A DNA stretch of 64,000 nt, taken from assembly GCA_963691815.1 (NCBI GenBank), contig OY829656.1, positions 13,719,476 through 13,783,475 on the forward strand, written 5' to 3'. Source of the stretch: Echiichthys vipera (Eukaryota; Chordata; Actinopteri; Perciformes; Trachinidae). Both the position numbers and the translations under genes were made by a program. The notes beneath the pieces are model-generated. The model ran no database searches and was not told where the DNA came from. It was given only the letters and a program-made list of their open reading frames with translations. This document shows, one piece after another, positions 1 to 14,097 of the stretch. How positions within the stretch are numbered: the first letter of the stretch is position 1; each line of letters begins with the position of its first letter.

Positions 1-3000
1 TGGCCATGCACTTGGCTTAGGAGTTGATGGCAGCTTAGACTTGGCCCTTCCTAATACCAATGTCCAGGCTGCAGTGCTTTGTTATTGATTAAATCTGTGA
101 CCCTGTCCAACACTGCAGCTGCAGACACCCCGATAACAGGAGAGAAGAAAAGAGGGAAGCGGGACTGGATGTAAGCCACATAGTTTGTGTTAAAGGTTTA
201 AAATATTAATTATCATCAATAAAAAATGCAATGATTTTTCTCAGATAACATCGTATGACTCTGTCGTCTGCACGGTCTCCCCTGAGCACCACAACAAAGA
301 AATTAATTTATCGGTCTAGGCGGAATCCTGCCGTTGAGGATGAAAAACCCAAGTTGCAAAGAGGGGAAATCTGCCCCCGCTCTCTTTGTAAATGTGCTCT
401 TGTGTGTGGTGAGTGTGTGTCCACTTGAGTGATGTCTGTCCCCGAGCGACCTCTCATCTTTTGTACAGGTGAGTCTCGATACAACTTTGTCTACTGGAGC
501 GCTACACCAGTGGGGATATAGTGAATAAAGAAAAAAGAGAGAGATGTGTACGGTATGACAGACGGACAGCGCAGTTGGGGTGAGGGTAGGGGGTTGATTG
601 GGCGAGAAAAATGCATTAAAAATGGATCAGTACCTTTATGCCGCTTTGTACGATGGGGTTACTGTCACTTTGACAGGTACAATGAAAGACGCAAGTTTCA
701 GGGGAAAGGGAATTTAAAATGACCTGCTTGAGGGTAAAGTCAAACCCGGACTGCTGCACCTAACATTTCTGAACCATGGCTGGAAAAAGCTCTCACAGTG
801 TCAAGTGCACTTGTCCTCTGCTGCAACATATAGAACTAGGGCATCGTCTTCATCCAAGCCCCAAGGAAAACACACACATTACATGGCATCATCAGATTGG
901 TCAAGAGTGAATATTTCCTCCTTTCGTATGATGATACCTGCGGAGCAATACACCAGTCTGAGGGTGGGTGAGCGGATGTGTGGGTGGAGAATACACTGAT
1001 GTATTAGCTTTCCACCTCCGGTTATAGGGGTAACTCCACAGCAGGTGTACTGTTAATAACTCATAATTATTCTGGCAGTGCAATCAGAATAATGGACCCT
1101 GATGTGGAGCGTTTAATAAACAAATTTCAGCCCCTGAGGAATGGCAGCTGTTTCACGAGGGGAGGGGAGAAACCGAATTAGCTGACCAGGTGTGCAGACA
1201 AATCAACCTCTTCTACTGTAGATTAGGAGAGGAGAAAGAAAAGAGAATGTGTGTTTGTGTATCTCTGTTTGCGTGTGTAAGCTTATATGGAGATGAACAT
1301 TGACTTCGAGGGCAAAGAAAAGCATGTGAGAATTGAAGACAGGGTGAAAAGATGGAGAAACAGAGCAGTGACGGTCCAAACAGCGGCCCCTGGGAGCTTC
1401 CTGTGAAATCAAAAAGAGTGAACATGACAGTTGGTGTGACATGGGGCTCATTTCAATTGGAGCAGCCCCCCTCCGCACTCCCTCTGAGTGACAGGTGTCC
1501 ACTCTCAGTTGTTGCTGGTCACACGCAGACACTGTGGCTTTAGAGGGCCACAGCATGTAGGAACAGTTTGGATACATTTTAGATGCACGGATCAAGTCCT
1601 GCCTTCAGTGACTGTAAACCATGCTCTACAGAAATCATGCAGCAATGAGATCTGGACAATCCAGAGGATGGATTTGTGAAGGCTATCAAGCACATCGACA
1701 CAGCCTTGACGCCAGCTAACAGAGCCATTTCCTGGGTCCAAAACCACCCCTGTGAGGCCACCATGCGCAGAGAGGGGGCGCCACCACCGGCTTATTTTTC
1801 CATGAGACACAGGCAGGAGAGCATTGCATGCTGGGAAAAAGGCTACAGTGCCAAAGCATGTGGAAAGCTAGAGCTGATATTTCTTAAAAAGGATGAAGGA
1901 GAAAAGGTGTGTTTATAAAGCAAGACAGAGGGAGTGCAGGGGAACAGCACTGGTATGATTTGGCATTGACCAATACAAGTTCCTCATGAATGACTCATTT
2001 TAACTGCTCTTTGCATCTCAGCTTTGCAAGATTTGATGTTCCTCTTAACATCTGACTATAAATGTATGTGAACTTTACTTTAGGGCACTGCCTTAAGTGT
2101 AAATTATGTAACAGTGCTGCAGTGTTTAATAATCCCTGTCGAGGCGAAGTATAAAGTCTTCACTTTCAATAATTCAGTAGGGAAGGCATGGCACACAGCT
2201 GCCTCCAACAAGCTATACAAAGGGCACCGGGGAGGTCTCCAACACAATGTGCAATGACTATAAAGTTGCATACAAGTGCGCACACAATGGGGTGCGTTCC
2301 TACTTCAGCTTCTGACACTCCCTGTCATTATTAGGCGCACAGGCTGTAACCTGCCTTTTGCCGCACTTGGCTAATCTTCACATCATCCTGACTTACAGAG
2401 GCATTCAGACCTGCTTAAAGGCCAAATCATTTTGCAGATAAAGCTTAAAGGTTAAGGGGCATCATTTACACACACCAAAATAAATGTGTATATCAGAAGC
2501 ATTTGAATCACAAAAGGTTTTCCCCGGTGCACTCTGGTGAAACATTTTGTTTGTAGCATCTTTGCAAACTAGAAGCAAGTAAATGCTCAAATGAACTCGT
2601 ACACATTTATGTAAGTGAAATAAGCAATTTAAGTGTCCTTAAATGTGGAATTAACAGATCAGGCTGAGTTGGACAAGCAGAGTGGTGTTTACTTTCCATA
2701 TAAGGACATCTCAAGAGTGTATTATTTGTGCTTATACCATGGCCACTTACCACAGGCAATAAAACAAGCTGTACTCAAATCATCAACCATATTCAAAGGG
2801 TTTTTAAAAATGATTGACAATGAAACAGACCTAACCCCTGGTTATCAACATAAGCAATGTTATCTGCAGCTGAATGTACTTTTGCAAGGTGGTTAAACCA
2901 GCCAATCAGAAACAAGCACTTTCTGTGGCTATGATATCATTTTTCTGTATGAGAAAATACAGTGGTAGTGCTTTATTCTGCTTCCAGATTGGCTGCTGTC

Positions 3001-3296
3001 CTATCCATGGTGGCCGTAATATTAAGTGACACTTGCTGAAGCTGAGATGTGGTAAATATACAAAACCTACTTACTCCGCTGTTCCCCTGGACTAACAATA
3101 CTGAATAGCTATGCTCTCCATATTACTACAGAGGAGTGAGTAATAGAAAGATAGAAAACAATTTAGAGACAGAAGAAGAGGAAAGATTATAAATGAGAAG
3201 GAGGGAGTAGGCAGAGGCTACAAAGTGCAGTTTTTTCATTCAGGTGCACACATGCTGCTCGGCACACACCCCATACCTGCCAGAAGTCCTGCAGAA

Positions 3297-3360
3297 AGGG
3301 AGGGGCAGAACGGGAGGGAGAGAGGGAGGGAGGGAGGGAGACAGAGGAGGAGATGAGGGT
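3297..3360 (+). repeat. Purine/G-rich tract with a G-quadruplex motif
   Basis: An almost pure GGGA/GAGA run inside a MICU1 intron. Positions 3324-3338 read GGGAGGGAGGGAGGG, four G-triplets with one-base loops, which is the canonical short-loop G-quadruplex pattern. MICU1 is transcribed from the minus strand, so the G-rich strand is the template and the pre-mRNA carries the C-rich complement. Function is inference only. Confidence 0.7.
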
Positions 3361-5533
3361 AAGGGACAGGGAGTTTGTGGGTAAAAAATGGGGATCAGTT
3401 GATGGAATAATTGGGGGGAGGAGACAGGAAAAAGTAGGGAATTTGGGGAGAAGGGAAGTTGAGGATGATGGTTATTCACGAGGAAGGGAAAAGAGAGAAA
3501 ACGGTGGGATTACTTGTTATGTGAATGAGAGAGGATGGCTGATAAAGAGCACGAAAGAATCATCAACAGTTAACAATGGCAACGTCAGGTCACATCAACA
3601 TGAGATTGCGGCAGCAGAAAGCATGCCCACATGACCAGGGTAGGAGAAGAAAACACAGAGAGGAAGGAAGGAGTAACGAAACACTTGGTTGAGCACACAC
3701 AAATAACGCCTTTTAAAGTTTGCTAAAATAACTGGGTTCCCAGGACAGGACAATTCACATAAAAACACACAGGCTAGGTCAATATGAACTTAAGTTGTTA
3801 AACAAGCCTATGGGGCATGTCTGTATGTAAACAGACTGGACCTGGAACAAATTAGTGTGAGCATGAGGGGGCAGGGATAGGGAGTAGTGAGTTAGAGCAC
3901 AATTTTTAACACTCTTCGACTTAGCTGTACGCATGTGACAAATCTTTCAGTTGGCCTGGCTATTTTTAAACTGAGGTCTTTTAGGAGAGCTCTCATGTTA
4001 CTCGCACACAATACTGAACACCTCTCTGCCATCGACCTTAGTCTTCATTAGAGTCTACCACCCAACCCCCAGCTGAAACGCTCCTCTTTTATTTTATCAC
4101 ACCCTCCATCAACTTCATGATTTACACATTATAGACAGTGCACCACTATATTTGCTGTGGCTATTTCATTTAGGTCTAGCTCCACGCAGTCTAACGTTTC
4201 ATATGTGCTAGATTTCATGGCCGGAAACAGTAATGGGTTATTCCCCCTCCAACTACCTAGGGGTGTCCATATAACCAATGAGGTTGAGGCACATGTCCCT
4301 AAGCAGAAAAGGGGTTGGGCAGAGCCAGGGAGGGAGGGGAGCTCTCAGGCCGCTCTGGCCATAGCAGGAAAATCTCAAGGGACAATAAAAGCTAAATACG
4401 GTATCAGAGAAAACCATGTGTCAAGAGATTTGCCTGGCAAATAAAGGCGAGGCCTGGAGATAGGGACGCCATTTACACAAGCAGACCAGGCCATAAATGA
4501 AGAGTGTTCGTTTTTGATTTTTAGGTCGCCACAGAATTTCAAATTTACTTTTGATTCATGTATAGCCCAAGGTTGGTTTATTTACTTTTGAAATATGGTG
4601 AATCAAAGTTGTGGGGATTTTAACTGAACATAAGGCTGAAATCACTAGTGAGTTGCAGTAAAAGAGCAAAGGTTGTGACAAAAAGCTCTGTCTTTAGCCT
4701 CACTGACTATATGTGGTTCATCTGATCACAATATGGAGATGAGATGCAGACTTTACTCATCATCATACAGGCTTAATGGCTGTTAGATTTTCTAATGAGG
4801 CTAGAAACTACAATCACCACACTGATGATGAGCTAATGCTAAATGAATGAGGATGATTGGCTGCTGGGTGTGAGAGATGTACCTTGGGATCAGTGTGAGA
4901 GCAGTAATGGTCACAAATCAATATCAATGAAAGCAGTAATGAGAATAAGGATGTTAGTGATTTATATTGATGGCTTCTATTTTCCTGACTGTTAACAGAG
5001 AAATGTTAGAGCACAGAGACTAGCTCCTTTAAGAGTCAGTAGCCTGTGGCTACACACCAGTCCATAGTTCACCTGCTGTTATTGTCTCTAAATAGGTCAT
5101 TATGCACTGGAAAGACCCACTTTGTACGTGTCCCTTAATGATTAAGTGTGGAGCTGCTCTGTTAAACAGCCAGCTTCTCTGAACTTTAACTGACTGCATT
5201 ATTTGAGATTGAAGGCAGAGAGGATACAATTATAGGAAGTTATGGCAAATATTTTATATAAATATATAATAAACTATATTATTTTTTTCAACCTACGCAG
5301 GGTAGTACATTTAAACCTTTTTCTAAACTTTTTGAGCTCAAACAATATTTGGAAAGCAAAATTTTCTGATTATCTGGTCTAGTCTTGATTACTGTGATTG
5401 GAAAACAAATCAAGTTGACGGTTGAGAAGCAGACAGTAAAGCAGGAAGTAAAGAAAGAACATAAGAAAATAAGTATACATACATAGTATACAGGGCATGG
5501 TCTGTGAAAATCCTTAAACTTCAATTTTTTGAG

Positions 5534-5640
5534 TAAGGGTGTCACAATTTCAGTTCTAAATTGGAAATCTATCGAAATTAGCTTTCAATTTAAATTATTG
5601 AAATCAAAAGCAGGGTTTGAATAAATTATTTCAAGTTGAC
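5534..5640 (+). mobile_element. hAT-like DNA-transposon terminus (fragment)
   Basis: The stretch beginning TAAGGGTGTCACAATTTCA matches, with few differences, the reverse complement of the right end of the element at 27735-28337 (TAGGGGTGTCACAATTTCA). The downstream sequence is AT-rich and I could not find the partner inverted repeat, so this is a one-ended fragment. Assignment to hAT-like elements rests on the TAGGG..TCAC terminus style. Confidence 0.5.
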
Positions 5641-7378
5641 CTTATCGGCTACATTCCCCCCAAAATATGGCTGTTATATCACACTTGATATACACACATC
5701 TTTTTAAAGAAGAATTTGAATTAAATAACAGTTGCCAGGGCATAAAATCCGGGTTCTGTTGATCTTTACAAATCAAGACATGATAGACCAACAATGGCAT
5801 ATCGGTCAGTGCTCAATAAAAATGTTTAAATCAAAAACTGAATCGAATCCTGCACTTAAAGGTAAAAGTCTTATCAAAACACAGATACACCCCAAATTTT
5901 GCAGGGGGGTATTCAAAACATGCACTGTGGATGTCCTGTGACATTCACATTTTTTCACTATGAAACTTGTACCTGCGGGACGCATCTGTGACACCAGCTT
6001 GTGCGCAAGATATCAACAGAAATGCACCAACAAACAAAAATGGCAGCTAACATTCTCATAGCTGTGTTACTAATATACTAACATAGTCATATACTATCAG
6101 TATCATTTTGAATAATTTCTGCTCTTTGCTAGCAGAATATATAGGTGTTAGCTTGCTCCAATATCTCTTTCCATGTGTCATCTTTTACGATGCTGTAACC
6201 CCACTGAGTATTTGTTTATTATTATGAACTGGCGTAGTCATCGCAATTTATACATTATTCCACTTCTATTTATCCTTTTCATCAATGTCAGTTTAGTCTG
6301 AAAGATGAATGAATGTGACAGCTCTTAGATTTATATTACTATTCAGAGATGATTATTACTTAAATCACATTTATAAGGAATGGTGTTCAGCAAGACACAT
6401 TTAAAAACAAGCTAAAACAGAAGCTGCATAATACTGTATTTGATCATTTCATCAACTATTTTAGACAAGGTACATGGAAGTATACACACAAAGTCTGCGC
6501 TGGTAATTAATGCCCACTTATAATATTTATATTTTCTTTCAGAGTTATTATCTCAGATTCCTTCCTTTCATTACCATTTCTCCCACTACCGCACTTAATT
6601 AATACTTCATACTTTTCAGAACCTGACTTATAATTCCTTCTCTGTGTATGCATATTTAAAATCCAAGGCATGGACAGATAAAACCCTTCCTTTGGCATAT
6701 CCTGAGGATTATAGGGCCTAATTATCAAGTGCAGTTGTAAATTTGTAAATTTAGTTTTCTTTATGAAAATTAGGATAATATTTGAGGGTTAAAGGACAGA
6801 GTTCTGACAAAACTCTGAACAGATTGCTTAACAAAAAATAGTTTATGTTGACTTTGACGTTTTTCCTTAATGTTGAGCTATTATTTGGAACTACTTTTTA
6901 CTAAAGAAAGTCCATATGTAAACTGTGGAAGAGTGAATAATAACTGGAATATTGCTTCTGCAAAGACATGTTACCGTTTTCAAATGACATTTTTTTTCAC
7001 CTCCATTGTATTGGGTTAGTGGCAGAAGTTTCGGAGGCAGATATCCTAAAACGTGGGCGTATAAACAGAAATTATCTTCATGGGCAGACACCACCAGGGG
7101 TAAGTGAAAAATGTTTTTGTTTGGATTTTGGATGAATAGATTCTTTATTGACTCCGGCCATTCTGGGGAATAAATCCCTCTGGAAGACAGGGAAAATATA
7201 TAAGCTCTAATATTGTACTATATTTTTGGCATAGCTTTATGGGGAAATCCCAAATCCAACAACAGTTACATTAAATTGACTTTATTAACAAGGGATGAAA
7301 TGCTTCAAAAACATAATTATTAAAACTCCCTGCTGCTGAGCTTCTAGCCTCTTTACCACCCAGGCGCCCACTTCTTAC

Positions 7379-7422
7379 CTTTCCATCATATCGCTTCACA
7401 ATGAACTGATCCAGGCCTAGAT
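7379..7422 (-). CDS. MICU1: MICU1, coding exon 4 (44 bp, partial gene)
   Basis: A short exon of mitochondrial calcium uptake 1. On the minus strand a CTTTTAG acceptor is followed by 44 bases and a GTAAGA donor. With the single base left from the previous exon it reads N-LGLDQFIVKRYDGK, which corresponds to the LGLDQ..IKR.DGK segment of vertebrate MICU1 just before the first EF-hand lobe. Phase 1 in, phase 0 out. It takes the visible protein to about residue 188 of a family that is usually about 475 residues. It is easy to miss because it is too short to stand out as an open frame. The next exon is outside the window. Confidence 0.93.
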
Positions 7423-10466
<3,044 letters not shown>

Positions 10467-10629
10467 TCTCAGGCTGCTTCTCGTTAGGTGTGATGGAGCG
10501 TATGAAGTCCTGGGGCGTCATGTATACCTCGGTATCTCCATGCTCACCAACGACCTTCAGCGTTGCAAAATAGCGAAAAATCTTGTCTGGAGTCGAGTAG
10601 GCTCTTATCCTGTTCTCATACTCCATCAC
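10467..10629 (-). CDS. MICU1: MICU1, coding exon 3
   Basis: This 163-bp exon encodes 54 codons plus one base. It starts VMEYENRIRAYSTPDKIF and ends ITPNEKQPE, and is closely similar to vertebrate MICU1. It lies in the N-terminal domain of the intermembrane-space protein that follows the poly-basic stretch and precedes the EF-hands. The minus-strand acceptor is CGGCAG and the donor GTGAGT. Phase 0 in, phase 1 out. MICU1 dimerises with MICU2 or MICU3 and gates the MCU pore according to cytosolic calcium (family knowledge). No frameshift or stop is present. Confidence 0.96.
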
Positions 10630-12516
10630 CTGCCGAACAGACGGGGAATCACAATTAAGGACGCAGAATTTCACACATTAGCAACCACAAGCACCCCTCA
10701 AACATACCTAAACATCAACCAAATCACAGACCCAGGATTATTCCAATCCTGTGTGTGGTAAGGCAAATGAAGTAGAGTTAAGAGAGTGCGGAGAGGGTGA
10801 AGGAGTGACCAGAATAAGGAAGCAGGTGGCGACAGGAAAACAAACTGACAGTCCTGATGAGAAAGTATATTAACCTCCTGACACAACTATCACATAATGA
10901 AAACAGGAAATAGTCTGATCATCATCAGTCTGACTGACATGTTAACATGAAAGAAGACTGCAGAACTATCACAGCCACACAACATTTAGAAAAATACAAA
11001 AACAATCATTTCTTTCGGCTCTGTTACACACATTAGCCGCATCAATGTCAATTGGCACGGCCATTTGCTTTTCAGCAGAAAGTTTCAAACAGATGCAGCA
11101 TAACTGGGAAATTGACAGTGCAGCGCCTGTTTGAGAGCTGTGCTCAGCCATACTAATCCACACAGACTGTTATTCCATGTGACACTGACTGATTGCTTAC
11201 ACTACATAAACTCCCTGGGGAAAAAGTAAAACACGTTTTACAGCTGCAACTTTTTGAACCGGTTATCCATTTCAATTTAATAAGTGAAAGATGCAGACCT
11301 TGATCAAACTAGATTCTTTTCTCCAGTCTGTATTTATGATTACGTGCTTCTGTGTTGTTTCCTTCTCTTTAGCAGACCTTATTGGTCTAAAGGGAAATCA
11401 CCAGAAGCGTGTCCCCCAGAACAGTCAACCATCACTGTACGGTTGAGAGGTTAGGAGGACATTCACATGGAAATGCCACAGAGAGCCTGACTGATGGAAA
11501 GCCTGGGATACACTGTCATCTCTCTCAGATTTACAGGCTACTGATCTCAGCATCACCCACACTGATGGAGACTCAAGCCTGTTCTTTACAGCATTCACCC
11601 ATTTATGTCCTCTCTTTCGATTACAAGAAAATTGCACATATACAATCAGGAGGGTGAAATTCAAGTCACACCAGTTATTTAATATGTTTTCCCTGCAGGA
11701 TTTCAAAGATTATTGTGTAACATCTGAGACAACAGTTGCAAATCACTTTGAAAGTAAGGACGTGAATTTCAAACAGCATCATTCTGCATCTGTGTCATTA
11801 TTGAGACGGCCCCAAAACGAACAAACAAACAAAAAAAGTGAAGACAAAACATATGGAAGGACCACAAAACAAATGTTATAAAGACATGTGCAGGTACTCT
11901 CCACCACACATACTGTAAAACTAAAAAGATTTGCACACATATTCACGCACGATTTAGTATGCTTTATCAAACCTGGACTCTTTATTTGACATAGTGAGGG
12001 AGCAAACTTTTTTTTACCAACACACTAATAAATCCTGCCATGCTGTGATTCACTAAAACAGTTTTGCTCCCTAGACATCTATATGCTTTCAGCAGACTGA
12101 GGCGGCTGCTGAGGCAAGAGTGAATGCACAATCTACACCCACAAGTCAGATGTACTATGGCATCACATGTCCTTTGAAAAAACAGGATAGAACTTTCAAA
12201 GGTCTTCTTCTTTTCTTCTCGCTGGTGTAAAAACTGTTTATTTGGCATTGGATCAAAAAACTCTTTGCCCCTATTTTGCTTGTCCGACTTTGTCATCTGC
12301 TGCCTAATTAACAGCAACAAAATCTTATGGATGGTTCATTTCTGTTGTTTATGACAGCAGCAATGCATGCTCATTACCTTTGTGTATCTCCGTAAAATAT
12401 TCTGTCAAAAATACACTGCCGTTTGCATATTGGACATTGATTGGGAGGGCTTTCAAAACACCATTCCAGAGTTGAATTAAGCACGTACGGCTGAATGTTT
12501 ATTGTTTATTGATTAC
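10630..12516 (-). other. MICU1: MICU1 intron between coding exons 2 and 3
   Basis: A 1.9-kb intron with donor GTAATC (12516-12511) and acceptor CAG (10632-10630). The sequence is AT-rich and unique-looking. I see no transposon terminus, exon or RNA gene in it. Confidence 0.85.
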
Positions 12517-12709
12517 CTTGCGGTCACGGAATCCAGAGCGTGGCTTCTTTTTTTTTCCCTCGCCACCTTCGTCTGCTTCTTCGTCTCCACTGCTGGCCTC
12601 CACCGATTTCTCTGACTCCGTCTCAGAATCGGCATCCTTCACAAAATCAGTCCCTTCTCCTTCTGGTTGCTCAGAGTGTCGAACGGAAGACCCTGCCTCT
12701 GCATATGCT
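12517..12709 (-). CDS. MICU1: MICU1, coding exon 2 (acidic linker and poly-lysine motif)
   Basis: This 193-bp exon is one base plus 64 codons. The product runs from AYAEAG through a strongly acidic linker (17 Asp/Glu in about 50 residues) to GKKKKPRSGFRDRK. The KKKK-P-R stretch, about residues 107-112, matches the poly-basic motif of MICU1 that contacts the Asp ring at the mouth of MCU (family knowledge). The acceptor is AAATCTAG and the donor AAG|GTAATC. The linker is poorly conserved between species whereas SGFRDRK is strongly conserved, which is the main basis of the call. Phase 2 in, phase 0 out. Confidence 0.96.
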
Positions 12710-13932
12710 CTAGATTTCAACAAAGAAAACAGATCAAAAACGCCTGAGATACATTTCTATGTAATTAGTAATTAGTAAAGAAGGTTAGGTATTGTAATAT
12801 CTCTTTCTGTTTTGCTCCGGTACCAAGTAGAATAAGGGAAGTTTGTAGCTGACTATGTTTTGCAGCTGCTGTAGCTATGATGCTAAATTGTTAAAACAGA
12901 GAAAGGCAATGGGACAGATGATGTGTTGTGCTGTGTTTTGCTTGCAGAGGTTTACCAGGGCACACTCCAACTTGACTGTTTTTCTGACAAAATTGGAATA
13001 ATAATAATAAATAGCTGGGTCTGTGGGGGAGGGCTGAATAATTCAGGTTAACGAGACACAAGGAGAATGAAGCCACGGGTGAAGACCTGGAACAGTCTTG
13101 TCTCATCAGTCTCTAAAGCCCTGAGGCACCATCAATCACTCTGCCTGCTGCAGCACAGTCATTCTGTCCCCAAAGAGCTCTCTCATCAACACCCCCTCCA
13201 ACAATTTGCCTTAACTAAACACCAGCCTCGTTAGTAAAGGATAGCAGTTACAATTTTGTGACACTCATGGGCTGGTTTTCCCAACAGTAGGGCTGTCCGG
13301 ACTACCATCTTTTGAGCTCCGGATCTTAGGTATTAATCAACAGAGAATATTTGGATATTGATTAAATAAATGAATAAAGAATGAATGAATAAAAGGGAAA
13401 AGCGACCTTAAATGACAGCCAAACGCAGACTTTCACACTGAAATTAAATAGAAACACTGTGCTGCCACATGTGTCTTTCAGTTTACTTTATTATATGGCA
13501 TTACTGTTTAAGGTCTCTATTATAGTAGTAGTATAGTTTTGAAAATAAAACAAATATCTCAATACCAAAATTGAAAATGGAATACATACTCAATGAGAAA
13601 TATCTTAGGGGAACTGAATTTGGCATGTGCTCAAAAGTAAAACTGCTCTCAAATACTACACCGCAAGCAAATCCTTGTTTACTGAATGTAGATCATGGAC
13701 TGCTCATTTAATGGGGACAACACCATATTGAGGACCTTGCAAGTCATGGTGTGAAGTGTAGCAATTGTCTAGAGAAAGACACAAAATGATGCATTCCTGA
13801 GAGTGGTGTGTTGTTCAAGTGGCATATCTTTGATTTGGGGGAAAAAATGTAGCTCAAAAGACACCTAATTTTCCCCCTATTTTCTCAGTACTACATAGAA
13901 GCAGGTACGTGTATTACTGGGCCCAGACTAAC
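12710..13932 (-). other. MICU1: MICU1 intron between coding exons 1 and 2
   Basis: A 1.2-kb intron with a GTTAGT donor at 13932 and AG acceptor at 12711-12710. It carries an AATG-type short tandem stretch (about 13365-13400) and a TAGGGCTGTC-like sequence at about 13289 that could be an old hAT-like terminus. No coding signal. Confidence 0.85.
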
Positions 13933-14097
13933 CTTTTCCAGAGCAGCCCAGCACTAGCAGACACACCAGTTACCCCAGCCAGGGCTGCCAGCATCAGCCT
14001 CCTCCGGCCAGACCCTCGTACTGCCCCACTGTGGTAGCGCCGGGACAACTGCGCTAGCCCCACTGAAACTGCGGACAACACCCGCAAGTGGAACATC
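13933..14097 (-). CDS. MICU1: MICU1, first coding exon (start codon, mitochondrial presequence)
   Basis: The minus-strand acceptor TTCTCTGCAG is followed by one untranslated G and ATG at 14096-14094. The 54 codons plus 2 bases start MFHLRVLSAV and end AGLLWK, with Arg completed by the next exon. No acidic residue occurs; Arg/His are scattered, and RRR is followed by a hydrophobic LMLAALAGVTGV segment, as expected for a mitochondrial targeting presequence. The pattern MF.L..LSA..RRLM..A..GLLWKR is that of vertebrate MICU1. The start is chosen because it aligns with the family start and sits right after the splice acceptor. Confidence 0.96.

Larger units (their letters stand above)
1..7378 (-). 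other. MICU1: MICU1 intron downstream of coding exon 4 (5' part only)
   Basis: This stretch lies 3' (minus strand) of the last visible MICU1 exon, whose donor is at 7378/7377, and runs off the left edge. I looked on the minus strand for the next expected MICU1 exon (the region leading into the first EF-hand) and did not see it, so the intron is at least 7.4 kb. Contents are AT-rich non-coding DNA, a purine/G-rich tract near 3297-3360 and a hAT-like terminus at 5534. The open frames here, up to 130 codons, have no family resemblance, no splice context and low-complexity composition. Nothing else is supported. Confidence 0.75.

Noticed and set aside
1203..1595. 130-codon minus-strand frame
   Set aside because: Composition is unremarkable, no family resemblance, no splice context; in a MICU1 intron.
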